Assembly (NCBI RefSeq): GCF_009760915.1
Contig: NZ_VIDQ01000014.1
Span: forward strand, 1-64,000
Length of the DNA stretch: 64,000 bases
Direction of reading: 5' to 3'
Source: Azohydromonas aeria
GTDB taxonomy: Bacteria; Pseudomonadota; Gammaproteobacteria; Burkholderiales; Burkholderiaceae_C
The position numbers were made by a program, and so were the translations under genes. Positions within the stretch are counted from its first letter, which is position 1. Every line of letters starts with the position of its first letter. Of this stretch, positions 44,949 through 56,396 are shown in pieces. The notes under the pieces were generated by a model. That model ran no database searches, was not told where the DNA came from, and worked only from the letters and a program-made list of their open reading frames with translations.

Positions 44949-46112
44949 ATGGACTTCAATTTCAGCGAAGAGCAGCGGCAGCTGCAGGACACCATCGAGC
45001 GCTTCGTGCGCAACGACTACGGCTTCGAGAAGCGGCGCGCGATAGCGGCCAGCGCTGAAGGCTTCAGCCGCCAGGTGTGGCAGAACCTGGCCGAGCTCGG
45101 GGTGCTGGCCATCAACGTGCCGGAGGCGCACGGCGGGCTGGGCTTCGGCCCTGTGGAGACGATGCTCGCCATGCAGGCCAGCGCGCCGGCGCTGCCGTGC
45201 GAGCCGCTGCTCTCCAGCGCCGTGATCGCCACCGCGCTGGTACGCGACTTCGGCGACGCCGCGGCGCAGGCCGAGCTGCTGCCTGCGCTGGCCTCGGGTG
45301 AGCGCATCGTCGTGCTGGCACACCATGAGGCGCCGGCGCGCGGCATGGCTGCCTGGGTGCAGACACGTGCCGCGGCGGAAGGCGACGGCTATGTGCTTGA
45401 CGGCCGCAAGGCCGTGGTCAGCGACGCCGCTGCGGCCGACGAGCTGCTGGTGTCGGCACGCCTGTCGGGCGCGCCCGATGACGCATCCGGCGTGCTGCTG
45501 CTGCGCGTGCCGCGCGGAGCGGCGGGGCTGAGCCTGCGCGAGTACGCCACCATCGACGGCCACCGCGCCGCCGAGGTTGAGCTGAGCGGTTGCTTCGTGC
45601 CGGCGCAGGCCGTACTGGGCACGCCCGGGCAGGCGCTGCCGGCCATCGAGCGCGCGCTCGACATCGGGCTGGCGGCCCTGTGCGCCGAAGCGCTGGGCCT
45701 GCTGCAGGCCACGGTGGATGCCACCGTGGAGTACCTGCGCACGCGCCAGCAGTTCGGCCAGCCCATCGGCCGCTTCCAGGCCCTGCAGCACCGTGCTGCG
45801 GACATGCTGCTGCACCTGGAGCAGGCGCGCTCGATGACCTATCTGGCGGCGATGCGTTGCACCGATACAGGCGACGAGGCCAGGCGCCAGGCGCTGTCCG
45901 CGGCCAAGGTGGTGGTGAGCCAGGCCTGCCGCTTCATCGCTCAGCAAGCGGTGCAACTGCACGGCGGCATGGGCATGACGGACGAGCTCGTGCTCAGCCA
46001 CTGGTTCAAGCGCCTGCTGGCCATCGAGGCCAGCATGGGCGACACCGACACCCACCTGCAGCGCTTCGCCGCACTGTCGCAGCGCGAGGCGCTGCAGGCG
46101 GCCCAGGCCTGA
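44949..46112 (+). CDS. Acyl-CoA dehydrogenase, PimD-like (small subunit type)
   Basis: A 387-residue acyl-CoA dehydrogenase-fold protein. MDFNFSEEQRQLQDTIERFV and FEKRRAIAASAEGFSR start the PimD-like group; GGLGFGPVETMLAMQ and the C-terminal QLHGGMGMTDELVLSHWFKR follow. The standard C-terminal catalytic Glu motif (GxxE) is not evident, as in many small subunits of heteromeric dehydrogenases of this type, so it probably works with the PimC-like partner. The start follows TAAGGACCTGCC. Confidence 0.92.
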   Translation: MDFNFSEEQRQLQDTIERFVRNDYGFEKRRAIAASAEGFSRQVWQNLAELGVLAINVPEAHGGLGFGPVETMLAMQASAPALPCEPLLSSAVIATALVRDFGDAAAQAELLPALASGERIVVLAHHEAPARGMAAWVQTRAAAEGDGYVLDGRKAVVSDAAAADELLVSARLSGAPDDASGVLLLRVPRGAAGLSLREYATIDGHRAAEVELSGCFVPAQAVLGTPGQALPAIERALDIGLAALCAEALGLLQATVDATVEYLRTRQQFGQPIGRFQALQHRAADMLLHLEQARSMTYLAAMRCTDTGDEARRQALSAAKVVVSQACRFIAQQAVQLHGGMGMTDELVLSHWFKRLLAIEASMGDTDTHLQRFAALSQREALQAAQA

Positions 46113-46127
46113 ATTCCCAAGGAGACG

Positions 46128-47303
46128 ATGATGTCCACCCCCTTCCAATGGGACGATCCGCTGCTGCTGGAACAGCAGCTTGATGCCGACGAGCGCGCCG
46201 TGCGCGAGGCCGCGCGCGACTACTGCCAGGGCCGCCTGGCGCCGCGCGTGCTCGAGGCCTTCCGCAGCGAGCACACCGATCCGGCCATCTTTCGCGAGAT
46301 GGGCGAGATGGGCCTGTTGGGCCCGACCATCCCCGAGCAGTACGGCGGGCCGGGCCTGAACTACGTGGCCTACGGCCTCATCGCACGCGAGGTGGAACGC
46401 GTGGACTCGGGCTACCGCTCGATGATGAGCGTGCAGAGCTCGCTGGTGATGGTGCCGATCTACAAGTTCGGCAACGAGGCGACCCGGCAAAAGTACCTGC
46501 CCAAGCTGGCCACCGGCGAGTGGATCGGCTGCTTCGGTCTCACGGAGCCCGACCACGGCTCCGACCCCGGCAGCATGATCACGCGCGCCCGCAAGGTGGC
46601 TGGCGGCTACGAGCTCACCGGTACGAAGACCTGGATCTCCAACAGCCCGATTGCCGACGTGTTCGTGGTGTGGGCCAAGGACGACGAGGGCAGGATCCGC
46701 GGCTTCGTGCTGGAAAAGGGTTTCAAAGGCCTGTCCGCCCCTGCCCTCCACGGCAAGGTGGGGCTGCGCGCCTCCATCACCGGGCAGGTGGTGATGGACC
46801 AGGTGTTCTGCCCCGAGGAGAACGCCTTTCCCGAGGTGCGCGGCCTCAAGGGTCCGTTCACCTGCCTGAACTCCGCGCGCTACGGCATCGCCTGGGGCGC
46901 GCTGGGCGCGGCCGAGGACTGCTGGCATCGCGCGCGCCAGTACGTGCTGGACCGCAAGCAGTTCGGCAAGCCGCTGGCGGCGAATCAACTGATCCAGAAG
47001 AAGCTGGCCGACATGCAGACCGAGATCACGCTGGGCCTGCAGGGCTGCCTGCGGCTGGGCCGCATGAAGGACGAAGGCACCGACGCGGTGGAGATCACGT
47101 CCATCATGAAGCGCAACAGCTGTGGCAAGGCGCTGGACATCGCACGCATGGCGCGCGACATGCTGGGCGGCAACGGCATCAGTGACGAGTACGGCATCGC
47201 CCGCCACCTGGTGAACCTGGAGGTGGTCAACACCTACGAGGGCACGCACGACATCCACGCCCTGATCCTGGGCCGTGCCCAGACCGGCATCGCCGCGTTC
47301 TGA
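46128..47303 (+). CDS. gcdH: Glutaryl-CoA dehydrogenase
   Basis: A 391-residue decarboxylating acyl-CoA dehydrogenase turning glutaryl-CoA into crotonyl-CoA and CO2. Group-specific features: [50 protein letters not shown] (with the Arg-rich substrate end RARKV following), [15 protein letters not shown] and [17 protein letters not shown] with the catalytic Glu. A second ATG at 46131 fits the GGAGACG ribosome site equally well. It is located between PimD-like and ETF genes, so it passes electrons to the ETF encoded next. It indicates that odd-chain dicarboxylates (or lysine/aromatic products) end as glutaryl-CoA here. Confidence 0.93.
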   Translation: MMSTPFQWDDPLLLEQQLDADERAVREAARDYCQGRLAPRVLEAFRSEHTDPAIFREMGEMGLLGPTIPEQYGGPGLNYVAYGLIAREVERVDSGYRSMMSVQSSLVMVPIYKFGNEATRQKYLPKLATGEWIGCFGLTEPDHGSDPGSMITRARKVAGGYELTGTKTWISNSPIADVFVVWAKDDEGRIRGFVLEKGFKGLSAPALHGKVGLRASITGQVVMDQVFCPEENAFPEVRGLKGPFTCLNSARYGIAWGALGAAEDCWHRARQYVLDRKQFGKPLAANQLIQKKLADMQTEITLGLQGCLRLGRMKDEGTDAVEITSIMKRNSCGKALDIARMARDMLGGNGISDEYGIARHLVNLEVVNTYEGTHDIHALILGRAQTGIAAF

Positions 47304-47320
47304 CAGACAAGGAGACAGCC

Positions 47321-48082
47321 ATGAAGATCCTCGTGCCCGTGAAGCGGGTGGTGGACTACAACGTGAAGGTCCGGGTGAAGTCCGACGCTTCGGGCATGGA
47401 CCTCGCCGGCGTGAAGATGAGCATGAACCCCTTCGACGAGATCGCCGTCGAGGAAGCGGTGCGGCTCAAGGAAAGGGGCGTCGCCACCGAGATCATCGCG
47501 GTCTCCTGCGGTGTCATGCAGTGCCAGGAAACGCTGCGCACCGCCCTGGCCATCGGCGCGGACCGCGCCATCCTGGTCGAGACCCCCAACGACCCATCCT
47601 TCGAGCTGCAGCCACTGGCCGTGGCCAAGATCCTCAAGGCCCTGGTGGACAAGGAACAGCCCGGCCTGGTGATCCTGGGCAAGCAGGCGATCGATGACGA
47701 CAACAACCAGACCGGCCAGATGCTCGCTGCGCTGGCCGACCTGCCCCAGGCCACCTTCGCCTCCAAGGTCGAAGTTCTCGAGGGCAAGGCCAAGGTGACG
47801 CGCGAGGTGGACGGCGGTCTGGAGACCGTGGAAGTCACGCTGCCGGCCGTCGTCACGACCGACCTGCGCCTGAACGAGCCGCGCTACGTGACGCTGCCCA
47901 ACATCATGAAGGCCAAGAAGAAGCCGCTGGAGACGGTCAAGCCGGCCGACCTGGGCGTGGACGTGACGCCCCGGATCAAGACCCTGAAGGTCAGTGAGCC
48001 GCCCAAGCGCGGCGCCGGCGTGAAGGTGCCCGACATAGTCACCCTCGTGGACAAGCTCAAGAACGAAGCCAAGGTGATCTGA
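47321..48082 (+). CDS. etfB: Electron transfer flavoprotein beta subunit
   Basis: A 253-residue ETF beta subunit, which binds AMP and pairs with ETF alpha to carry electrons from acyl-CoA dehydrogenases. Typical: [57 protein letters not shown] and the recognition-loop region [15 protein letters not shown] strong AAGGAGA site precedes the ATG. It is in operon with three dehydrogenase genes upstream and etfA one base downstream. Confidence 0.97.
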   Translation: MKILVPVKRVVDYNVKVRVKSDASGMDLAGVKMSMNPFDEIAVEEAVRLKERGVATEIIAVSCGVMQCQETLRTALAIGADRAILVETPNDPSFELQPLAVAKILKALVDKEQPGLVILGKQAIDDDNNQTGQMLAALADLPQATFASKVEVLEGKAKVTREVDGGLETVEVTLPAVVTTDLRLNEPRYVTLPNIMKAKKKPLETVKPADLGVDVTPRIKTLKVSEPPKRGAGVKVPDIVTLVDKLKNEAKVI

Positions 48083-48083
48083 C

Positions 48084-49016
48084 ATGGCCGCACTCGTCAT
48101 TGCCGAACACGACAACGCGGGCCTGAAGGCCGCGACCCTGAACACCGTCACCGCCGCGCTGGCTTGCGGCGGCGAGGTGCACGTGCTGGTGGCCGGCGAG
48201 AACGCCGCCGCCGTGGCGCAAGCCGCCGCCCAGGTCCAGGGCGTGGCCAAGGTGCTGCACGCCGACTCGCCCGCGCTGGGCACGCAGCTGGCCGAGAACG
48301 TCGCCGCGCAGGTGCTGGCCGTGGCCGGCAACTACAGCCACATCCTGTTCCCGTCGACGGCCAACGGCCGCAACGCCGCCCCGCGCGTGGCCGCCAAGCT
48401 CGACGTGGCGCAGCTCAGCGACATCACCAAGGTGCTGAGCGCCGACACCTTCGAGCGCCCGATCTACGCCGGCAATGCCATCGCCACCGTGCAGAGCGCC
48501 GACGCGGTGAAGGTCATCAGCGTGCGCACCACGGGCTTCGATGCCGCGCCCGCCACCGGCGGCAGCGCTGCAGTCGAAAACCTGGCCGCGGTGGGCGACA
48601 GCGGCCAGAGCGCCTTCGTCGGCCGCGAGCTGACCAAGAGCGACCGCCCCGAGCTGACCGCCGCCAAGATCATCGTGTCGGGCGGCCGCGCGCTGGGCTC
48701 GGCCGAGAAGTTCACCGAAGTGCTCACGCCGCTGGCCGACAAGCTGGGCGCGGCCCTCGGCGCCTCGCGCGCCGCGGTGGACGCGGGCTACGCGCCCAAC
48801 GACTGGCAGGTAGGCCAGACCGGCAAGATCGTTGCGCCAACCCTGTACATCGCCTGCGGCATCAGCGGTGCCATCCAGCACCTGGCGGGCATGAAGGATT
48901 CCAGGGTGATCGTGGCGATCAACAAGGATCCGGAGGCGCCCATCTTCAGCGTGGCCGACTACAGCCTGGAGGGTGACGTTTTCGAGGTCGTGCCCCAACT
49001 GGTCAAAGCGTTGTGA
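48084..49016 (+). CDS. etfA: Electron transfer flavoprotein alpha subunit
   Basis: A 310-residue ETF alpha subunit with the FAD-binding C-terminal domain: VVSGGR-type motif [53 protein letters not shown] and [15 protein letters not shown]. The N-terminus [15 protein letters not shown] is standard. It begins one base after the etfB stop, with its AAGGTG ribosome site inside the end of etfB, so both subunits are made together. Confidence 0.97.
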   Translation: MAALVIAEHDNAGLKAATLNTVTAALACGGEVHVLVAGENAAAVAQAAAQVQGVAKVLHADSPALGTQLAENVAAQVLAVAGNYSHILFPSTANGRNAAPRVAAKLDVAQLSDITKVLSADTFERPIYAGNAIATVQSADAVKVISVRTTGFDAAPATGGSAAVENLAAVGDSGQSAFVGRELTKSDRPELTAAKIIVSGGRALGSAEKFTEVLTPLADKLGAALGASRAAVDAGYAPNDWQVGQTGKIVAPTLYIACGISGAIQHLAGMKDSRVIVAINKDPEAPIFSVADYSLEGDVFEVVPQLVKAL

Positions 49017-49038
49017 GCCACAGTCCACGAGGTGCCCG

Positions 49039-50727
49039 ATGACCACCCAGCAGCAACTGCTTGAGCAATACGGTCCGCGCGAGTCCATGGACTACGACGT
49101 GGTGATCGTCGGCGCCGGCCCCGCGGGCTTGGCCACGGCCATCCGGCTCAAGCAGCTCGCCGCCGCAGCGGGCTCCGAGGTGTCGGTGGTGGTGCTGGAA
49201 AAGGGCTCCGAGCCCGGCGCGCACATCCTCTCCGGCGCGATCATGGATCCCATCGCGCTCACCGAGCTGTTCCCGGACTGGAAGGAAAAAGGCGCGCCGC
49301 TGAAGCAGCCGGTCACCGAGGACGAGTTCCTGTTCCTCTCCGAGACCGGCTTCAAGACCACCCCGCACGGCCTGCTGCCCGACTGCTTCAAGAACCACGG
49401 CAACTACATCGTCAGCCTGGGCGAGGTGACGCGCTGGCTCGCGGAACAGGCCGAGGCGCTGGGCGTGGAGATCTTTCCCGGCTTCGCTGCGGCGGAAGTG
49501 CTGTACGCCGAGGACGGCCGCGTGAGCGGCATCGCCACGGGCCACATGGGCCTGGGCAAGGACGGCGAGCCCACCGAGAACTTCCAGCTGGGCATGGAGC
49601 TGCTCGGCAAGTACACGGTGTTCGCCGAAGGGTCCCGGGGACATCTTGGGAAACAGATCATCGAGCGCTTCAGCCTGGACGCGGGCAAGGCTCCGCAGAG
49701 CTACGGCATCGGCTTGAAGGAACTGTGGGAAGTGCCCGCTGTGAACCACAAGCCGGGCCTGGTGGTGCACACCGCCGGCTGGCCGCTGGAGCCCGACACC
49801 TACGGCGGCTCGTTCATCTACCACGCGGCGGACAACAGGATAGCCATCGGCTTCGTCGTGGGCCTGGACTACCAGAACCCCTGGCTGTCGCCCTTCGAGG
49901 AGTTCCAGCGCTTCAAGACGCACCCGGCAGTGCGCAAGCACCTCGAGGGCGGCAAGCGCATCAGCTACGGCGCGCGCGCCATCACCGCCGGCGGGCTGCT
50001 GAGCCTGCCCAGGACGGTGTTCCCCGGTGGCGCGCTGGTGGGCTGCGACGCGGGCTACCTCAACGCCAGCCGCATCAAGGGCAGCCACGCCGCGATCAAG
50101 AGCGGCATGCTGTGCGCCGAGGCCGCCTTCGAGGCGCTGCAGGCCGGGCGCAGCGGCGATGAGCTCACGGCGTATCCGCAGGCCTTCGAAAAGAGCTGGC
50201 TGTTCGCCGAGCTGCAGCAGGCCAGGAACTTCAAGCAGTGGTTCAAGAAGGGCCGCGGCACGGCCACGCTCATGACCGGCATCGAGCAGTGGCTGCTGCC
50301 GCGGCTGGGCGTCAAGAACCCGCCGTGGACCGTGCAGCGCAAGCTGCCCGACCACGTCAACCTGCGCCCGGCCGCCGAGTTCCCGCGCATCGACTACCCC
50401 AAGCCCGACGGCGTGCTCACGTTCGATCGCCTCTCCTCGGTGTTCATCAGCAACGTGAGCCACGAGGAGAACCAGCCGGCGCACCTGACGCTCAAGGACG
50501 CGACGGTGCCGACGCGCATCAACCTGCCCACCTTCGCCGGGCCGGAGAGCCGCTACTGCCCGGCGGGCGTGTACGAGTACGTGGCGGCCGAGGGTGGCGG
50601 GGAGCGGCTGCAGATCAACGCCCAGAACTGCGTGCACTGCAAGACCTGCGACATCAAGGACCCGACGCGGAACATCGTCTGGGTCACGCCCGAGGGCGGC
50701 GGCGGACCCAACTACGCCGGCATGTGA
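49039..50727 (+). CDS. Electron transfer flavoprotein-ubiquinone oxidoreductase
   Basis: A 562-residue membrane-associated FAD and [4Fe-4S] enzyme passing electrons from ETF to quinone. FAD site: YDVVIVGAGPAGLATAIRLK (near 17-36). Cluster ligands: RYCPAGVYEY (Cys near 507) and NCVHCKTCDIKDPTRNIVW (near 531-540). The middle contains FVVGLDYQNPWLSPFEEFQR and GCDAGYLNASRIKGSH, typical of the family. The start at 49039 is chosen by ACGAGG upstream. Its placement behind etfBA makes the operon self-sufficient for delivering dehydrogenase electrons to the respiratory chain. Confidence 0.96.
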   Translation: MTTQQQLLEQYGPRESMDYDVVIVGAGPAGLATAIRLKQLAAAAGSEVSVVVLEKGSEPGAHILSGAIMDPIALTELFPDWKEKGAPLKQPVTEDEFLFLSETGFKTTPHGLLPDCFKNHGNYIVSLGEVTRWLAEQAEALGVEIFPGFAAAEVLYAEDGRVSGIATGHMGLGKDGEPTENFQLGMELLGKYTVFAEGSRGHLGKQIIERFSLDAGKAPQSYGIGLKELWEVPAVNHKPGLVVHTAGWPLEPDTYGGSFIYHAADNRIAIGFVVGLDYQNPWLSPFEEFQRFKTHPAVRKHLEGGKRISYGARAITAGGLLSLPRTVFPGGALVGCDAGYLNASRIKGSHAAIKSGMLCAEAAFEALQAGRSGDELTAYPQAFEKSWLFAELQQARNFKQWFKKGRGTATLMTGIEQWLLPRLGVKNPPWTVQRKLPDHVNLRPAAEFPRIDYPKPDGVLTFDRLSSVFISNVSHEENQPAHLTLKDATVPTRINLPTFAGPESRYCPAGVYEYVAAEGGGERLQINAQNCVHCKTCDIKDPTRNIVWVTPEGGGGPNYAGM

Positions 50728-50799
50728 GCCCGTCGGCATGGGCCAGGCAGCCCGCAACCGACTGCATCACCCTTTTCCATCATCACAGGAGACGACACC

Positions 50800-52002
<1,203 letters not shown>

Positions 52003-52039
52003 CGGCCCCGGACGTCGACGCCAGGCCTGATGAAGCCCT

Positions 52040-52159
52040 GTGGGCTCCGAGAGCCGGCGACTGCAGCATGGACCGATCCTGCCAACGCTGCTGCGCCTGG
52101 CACTGCCCAACGTGCTCGCGATGGTGATGACAGTGCTGGTCGGCATCGCCAAGACCTGG
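52040..52159 (+). pseudogene. MATE-family exporter, N-terminal remnant
   Basis: Forty codons starting with GTG at 52040 encode GPILPTLLRLALPNVLAMVM and TVLVGIAKTW, which is the first amphipathic segment and helix of MATE multidrug exporters. After Trp the similarity stops abruptly and the frame continues as unrelated sequence, antisense to another small frame. More than 400 residues are missing. This marks a deletion or recombination breakpoint near 52,160, just after the catabolic operon ends. Confidence 0.68.
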
Positions 52160-52399
52160 GCTTCCCCGGTTCTCCGGACACATCGAATGACATGCCCTGT
52201 CGGCGATGGCACGAATGTGTGCCTCGACCTCGCTGGACGGCGAGCTCGGGCTCTCATGCCTGGCATGCAACCGCTCGAAAGCTTCCAGCAGCGCTCGGCC
52301 CGAGGCCATGGCCTGGAGTTCGTCGAGTTGCTGCAGCGACAGCCCCGTGGCTTTCGAGAGTGCCTGCGGTGTCATGGAGGAGCTGAAGTCAGCTGTCAT
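52160..52399 (-). CDS. Small helical protein, 3' end probably lost at a breakpoint
   Basis: A frame starting at 52399 overlaps the end of the hybrid kinase gene by 11 bases. It encodes MTPQALSKATGLSLQQLDEL and ASGRALLEAFERLHARHESP, a plausible helical protein of unknown family. Downstream of about codon 80 the frame continues to 51986, but that part is exactly antisense to the MATE remnant, so the original C-terminus seems to be lost. The reported end is the junction, not a stop codon. It may be a broken partner of the kinase. No good ribosome site was seen. Confidence 0.4.
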
Positions 52400-54626
52400 T
52401 GATACCCGCGTCGGCCGCCTTCGCCGCCACCGCCCGGACTTGAGCGAGAAGGTCCTCAGCAGGGCACGGCTTGGGTAGCACCAGAAAGCCCATGTCCCTG
52501 GCCTTCTGCAGTTCCGCCGTGAACCCGGTCATCAGAATGACTCCAGTTGGTTGGCCGCTCTGCGCGATTCTGTGGGCCAAAGCAATGCCGTCTACGGACC
52601 CGGGCATGCGGATGTCGCTGAGAACGACGTCAAAGGGCCTTTCAACTTCGAGCGCTATCACGGCGTCGTCGCCTGTCCTGGCCTTCTCCACCTGGCAGCC
52701 CGCAGCCACCAGTACGTCGGCCGCAGCCTGGGCCAAGTCCTCGTTGTCTTCTACGAGCAGCACGCGAGCGTTGATGGAGTCTGTCCCGGTGGTGGCGCTT
52801 TGCCGCACTTCAGATGCGAGCGGCTTGCTCGACAGCGGCAGGTACATCCGGACCGTCGTTCCGCGGCCGAGCTCGCTCTCGATCGTGGCCACGCCTCCGG
52901 ACTGCACGCACAGCCCGTAGACCTGGCTCAAGCCCAGGCCGGTGCCGTGGCCCACGGGCTTGGTGGTGAAGAACGGCTCGAAGACCTTGCCAACCAAGTC
53001 AGGCGCAATGCCCGTACCGGTGTCACGGACCTCCAGCACCACGTGCTGCGCCGGTGTTACGGACATCTCGCCGGCGTGCGCAAGGCGTGCGGTGATGTGG
53101 AGCGCGCCGCCATCGGGCATCGCATCCCGGGCGTTGACGGCCAGGTTGATCAGGGCCAGCTCCAGCTCGTTCGGATCGACCTCGACGTGCAGCCGTGCCG
53201 GCTCCACCACGCTTCGCAGCTCGATCCTGCTGTGCAGCGCCGATCGCATCAGCGCCGTGAGCGACGGCAGCTGCTCCCTCAGGTCGATGACCTCCGGACG
53301 CATGGGCTGGCGACGCGAGAAGGTGAGCAACTGGCGTGTGAGCTTGGTGCCGCTGGAAACCGCACGCTCGATCTTCGACACGCAGCTCTCCTGCACCGCG
53401 GACAGGCCCGTGCGCCGCAGGATGTGCATGTTGGTGCCGACGACCATCAACAGGTTGTTGAAGTCGTGGGCCACACCACCGGTCAGGTGAGCCACGGCTT
53501 CCAGGCGCTGCCCCTGCACCATCGCGCGGTGGGCCTGTTCTGCCTGCTCCAGCGCCTCGCTGATGCGCCGCTGCGTCACGGCACTGGCATTGCGCAGGGA
53601 GTCAGCCGCATCGGACATCGCCACGGCGACCTCGTCAATCTCGACGACGCCTGTGGGCTTGAAGGTTGCGGCGCTGCCCTGCCCCAGCGCGTGCGCAGCG
53701 TGCTTGAGCGCCACCACCGGCCGCGTGAGCGCGCGGCCTACCCACAATGCACCGATCACGACCGCCACTGCAAGCAAAGCGGCCGTCGAGGCGAACCGGG
53801 ACAGTGCCAGTGCGGACCAGGTGGCCACCTCGGCCTGGGGCACCCCGATCACGAAGCTCCAGCCATACTTGCTACCCTTGCTGAAGACGGCCAGGACAGG
53901 CCGGCCGTCAATGGAAAGGGTCTCCAGGGCTCCTTCCTGATGCGCCATAAGCTGTTTGAGCAAGGCTTCAGGCACGAGCTTGCCGACGAACTGCTCTGCG
54001 CCGATGGTTCGCGCCACGATGAAACCGTTGCGGTCCACCACGGTGCCGATCCAGGAATCGGGCAGTCGTTGCTCCTTGAGCAGATCCTGCAGGTAGTTGG
54101 CATAGCCGCCCATGGACAGGTAGTGACGCAGGCGGCCGTCCACGACCACCGGCACCTCGACCGCGAAGCTGTACTGCTTGCCAATGGGCGCGAAATACAG
54201 GTCCGACACCAATGTGGCCAGTGGATCAGCTTGCTCGCGCAACTTGGAGAAAACTGTACGTGGCAAGGATCCTTCCCCGAAAGGACGCCGGGTGTTGAGC
54301 ACTTGCTGCCCCGAGATGTCACTCAGCACCACGGCCATATCAGGCTGCGGGGCTATGTCCCGCGCATAGCGGTAGAAGGTCTCGAGGTTGCCCTGGACGA
54401 GCGCGGGCGACTTCGCCAGCGTCTTGACCACGCCCTCGCGCCGGGCGAGTTCGCGGTCAACCACCATCGACATCGCCCGTGCGGTTTCAAGCACCCGTGC
54501 TTCGGACGACTGCCTCTCTTCCTTGTAGAAGTACGCGATGCTCATCACCGCTGCCAGCAACGTGGGCAACAGCACCGATAGCGCCAGGAGAACCAGCCAG
54601 GAACGCACACTGAACCTGCGCGGCAT
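52389..54626 (-). CDS. Membrane hybrid sensor histidine kinase with C-terminal receiver
   Basis: A 745-residue inner-membrane sensor. TM1 is about residues 10-33 (WLVLLALSVLLPTLLAAVMS), a periplasmic Cache-like domain about 40-280 (MAVVLSDISGQQVL, SMGGYANYLQDLL, VDRNGFIVAR), TM2 about 285-305 and HAMP to about 360. The kinase core has LTGGVAHDFNNLLMVV (His near 387) and ATPase boxes NLAVNARDAMPDGG, DTGTGIAPDL and GTGLGLSQVYG. A receiver domain follows: RVLLVEDNEDLAQAA, Asp in VLSDIRMPG (near 670), Lys in VLPKPCPAED. The ATG at 54626 has GGAGC upstream. No DNA-binding output partner is adjacent. The small ligand sensed outside is unknown. Confidence 0.94.
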   Translation of the reverse strand: MPRRFSVRSWLVLLALSVLLPTLLAAVMSIAYFYKEERQSSEARVLETARAMSMVVDRELARREGVVKTLAKSPALVQGNLETFYRYARDIAPQPDMAVVLSDISGQQVLNTRRPFGEGSLPRTVFSKLREQADPLATLVSDLYFAPIGKQYSFAVEVPVVVDGRLRHYLSMGGYANYLQDLLKEQRLPDSWIGTVVDRNGFIVARTIGAEQFVGKLVPEALLKQLMAHQEGALETLSIDGRPVLAVFSKGSKYGWSFVIGVPQAEVATWSALALSRFASTAALLAVAVVIGALWVGRALTRPVVALKHAAHALGQGSAATFKPTGVVEIDEVAVAMSDAADSLRNASAVTQRRISEALEQAEQAHRAMVQGQRLEAVAHLTGGVAHDFNNLLMVVGTNMHILRRTGLSAVQESCVSKIERAVSSGTKLTRQLLTFSRRQPMRPEVIDLREQLPSLTALMRSALHSRIELRSVVEPARLHVEVDPNELELALINLAVNARDAMPDGGALHITARLAHAGEMSVTPAQHVVLEVRDTGTGIAPDLVGKVFEPFFTTKPVGHGTGLGLSQVYGLCVQSGGVATIESELGRGTTVRMYLPLSSKPLASEVRQSATTGTDSINARVLLVEDNEDLAQAAADVLVAAGCQVEKARTGDDAVIALEVERPFDVVLSDIRMPGSVDGIALAHRIAQSGQPTGVILMTGFTAELQKARDMGFLVLPKPCPAEDLLAQVRAVAAKAADAGINDS

Positions 54627-54858
54627 CTACTTGCTCCGTAGGTACAACAACCAGGACCCACGGGACACACTTCCACAGAGGTCAGGGCTGAGTTTACCGA
54701 CCTTGACTCGGACGGCTTCTCAAATTCGGCGAGGCCCTCGCCAGTTGCTTATCCTCACACGCCTGCGGCTCACAGTCACCTGCATGCCATGGCGTCAGAA
54801 CAGATCAGATGCGGCCGGGACAAGGACAACCCAGAACCTTCAGCAGGGATCAAGGATC

Positions 54859-55661
54859 ATGCGGCTGGAGAAGATTGCGGCAGCGCGCAACTCGTCCAGG
54901 AAGAGGCAGCTCAGCCTGCACTACCAGCCCAAGTTCTGTGCCCGCACGCGGCGCTGCCTGGGCGGGCGTGGAGGCGCTGGTGCGCAGGCAGCACCCGAAG
55001 CGCGGGCTGCTGGCGCCGGGGGCTTTCCTGCCTGCCGTGCTCGGCATGCTGCTGGAAGTGGCGCTGGACCGCTGGGTGCTACGCGAGGCTGTGGCGCAAC
55101 TGGTGTGACCTGGCCGGCACGGTAGCCGCCGTGGTCCAGGAGGCTGCCCCACAGCAGGCGATGCCGCTCGAAGGTATCGAATTGGAAGCATTGGAGACGG
55201 CGGCTTCTCAACGACCTGACGAGCGCCAGCCGCACCATCGAGGCCTGCACGCGCCAGGGCATCTCGTTCGCACTGGACGACTTCGGCACCGGCTACTCCT
55301 CGCTGCCGTACCTGCAGCGCCTGCCGGTGAGCACACTCAAGATCGACCGCAGCTTCGTTGCCAACATGCTCACCAGCGAGGGGACTTGCATATCGTGCGT
55401 GCCGTCATCGGGCTAGCGCAGGCTTCCAACGTCAGCACCGTGGCCGAGGGCGTGGAAAACGATGAGCAGGCTCGCGCCTTGACGGAGCTGGGCTGCCACG
55501 AACTGCAGGGCTACGGCATCGCCAAGCCCATGGCCGTCGAGCAGTCCACTCCTGGCTCGATGCCAGCAGCGCAACCTGTGCGTGATACGGCAAGCTCGGG
55601 CCTGGGCCATGTGGTCCCTGCAAAAGCAAAAGGCTGCGGTGCTTTCGCACGGCAGCCTTGA
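54859..55661 (+). pseudogene. Frameshifted EAL-domain (c-di-GMP phosphodiesterase) remnant
   Basis: The EAL domain can be followed through different reading frames: RKRQLSLHYQPKF, then GVEALVRRQHPKRGLLAPGAF and LDRWVLREAVAQLV, then LNDLTSASRTIEACTRQGIS with FALDDFGTGYSSLPYLQRLP and LKIDRSFVANMLTSE, then VRAVIGLAQASNVSTVAEGVEND and LGCHELQGYGIAKPM. At least three frame changes plus a damaged middle (about 55,110-55,200) make it non-functional. The order of blocks is still correct, so decay occurred by small indels rather than shuffling. The final frame stops at 55661. Confidence 0.82.
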
Positions 55662-56072
55662 CGCCCCGCACGAACCGGGTGAAGGGCTATGCGGTTTCTT
55701 CAGCGCAGGTCACGGGTTCCTGAATCGGCCCAATCATGCCGCCGGTTTTCGCCTTGGATGAGCATGATTGTGCGGGACATTGCCATGCAGCAATCCGGCC
55801 ATTTGAGCCGTAATGGCAGCCCATCTTCGAGCGCAGGCCCTTGGAAGCTGCAGCTGCATCGATGATGGCATGGCGAACATTGAGCAGCCCAGGGCAAGAC
55901 AAGTTGCATCCCGCCCTTGTCAGCGGATCGTCGTGCCGATGCAGGAAGCTTTCCGACAGCATCACGGACAAGCCTGTTCCGCTGCTGTGTAAACAGCCCG
56001 ATTTGCGCTCTCTGTTCCGGTCTTTGCAATGCCCGACTTGCCTGGCACCGACTGCTGAACGAAGCCCCATCC
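55662..56072. other. Non-coding stretch upstream of flhD
   Basis: About 410 bases between the EAL remnant and flhD. I find no frame with recognisable protein similarity, no clear -35/-10 pair and no terminator. It is slightly less GC-rich than the surroundings. It presumably holds the flhD promoter and further decayed sequence. Confidence 0.5.
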
Positions 56073-56396
56073 ATGAATGCTGAACAGATCACCGCCGAAA
56101 TCTGCGAAGCCAACCTGTCGTACCTGATGCTGGCCCAGAGCCTCATCCGCAGCGACCGCGAACAGGCGATCTACCGCCTGGGTGTGTCCGAGGAAACGGT
56201 GGACGTGATCGCGATGCTATCGCCGGCGCAGATGCTCAGGATCGCTTCGGGCAGCACGCTGCTGTGCCGTTTTCGTGTGGAGGACGATCTGGTGTGGAAG
56301 CTGCTGTTCAACCACGACCGCGGTGCGGCCAACGAGGGCGCAAGCCGCCTGCATGCAGCAATCCTGATGGCCGGGCGCCATCTGGAAGCCGCCTGA
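56073..56396 (+). CDS. flhD: Flagellar master regulator subunit FlhD
   Basis: A 107-residue FlhD, normal full length for betaproteobacteria. Seen: MNAEQITAEICEANLSYLML, LIRSDREQAIYRLGVSEET, MLSPAQMLRIASGSTLLCRF and ASRLHAAILMAGRHLEAA. FlhD forms a complex with FlhC that activates flagellar class II promoters. Here flhC, normally directly downstream, is absent: the sequence continues at once into the tail of an unrelated porin gene. No other flagellar gene is in the window. It may be an orphan copy, possibly still able to join FlhC from elsewhere. Confidence 0.92.
   Translation: MNAEQITAEICEANLSYLMLAQSLIRSDREQAIYRLGVSEETVDVIAMLSPAQMLRIASGSTLLCRFRVEDDLVWKLLFNHDRGAANEGASRLHAAILMAGRHLEAA

Noticed and set aside
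43665..47258. Open frame of about 1,197 codons on the minus strand.
   Set aside because: It is antisense to three convincing acyl-CoA dehydrogenase genes; long antisense frames are expected in ~69% GC coding DNA, and the translation has no family features.
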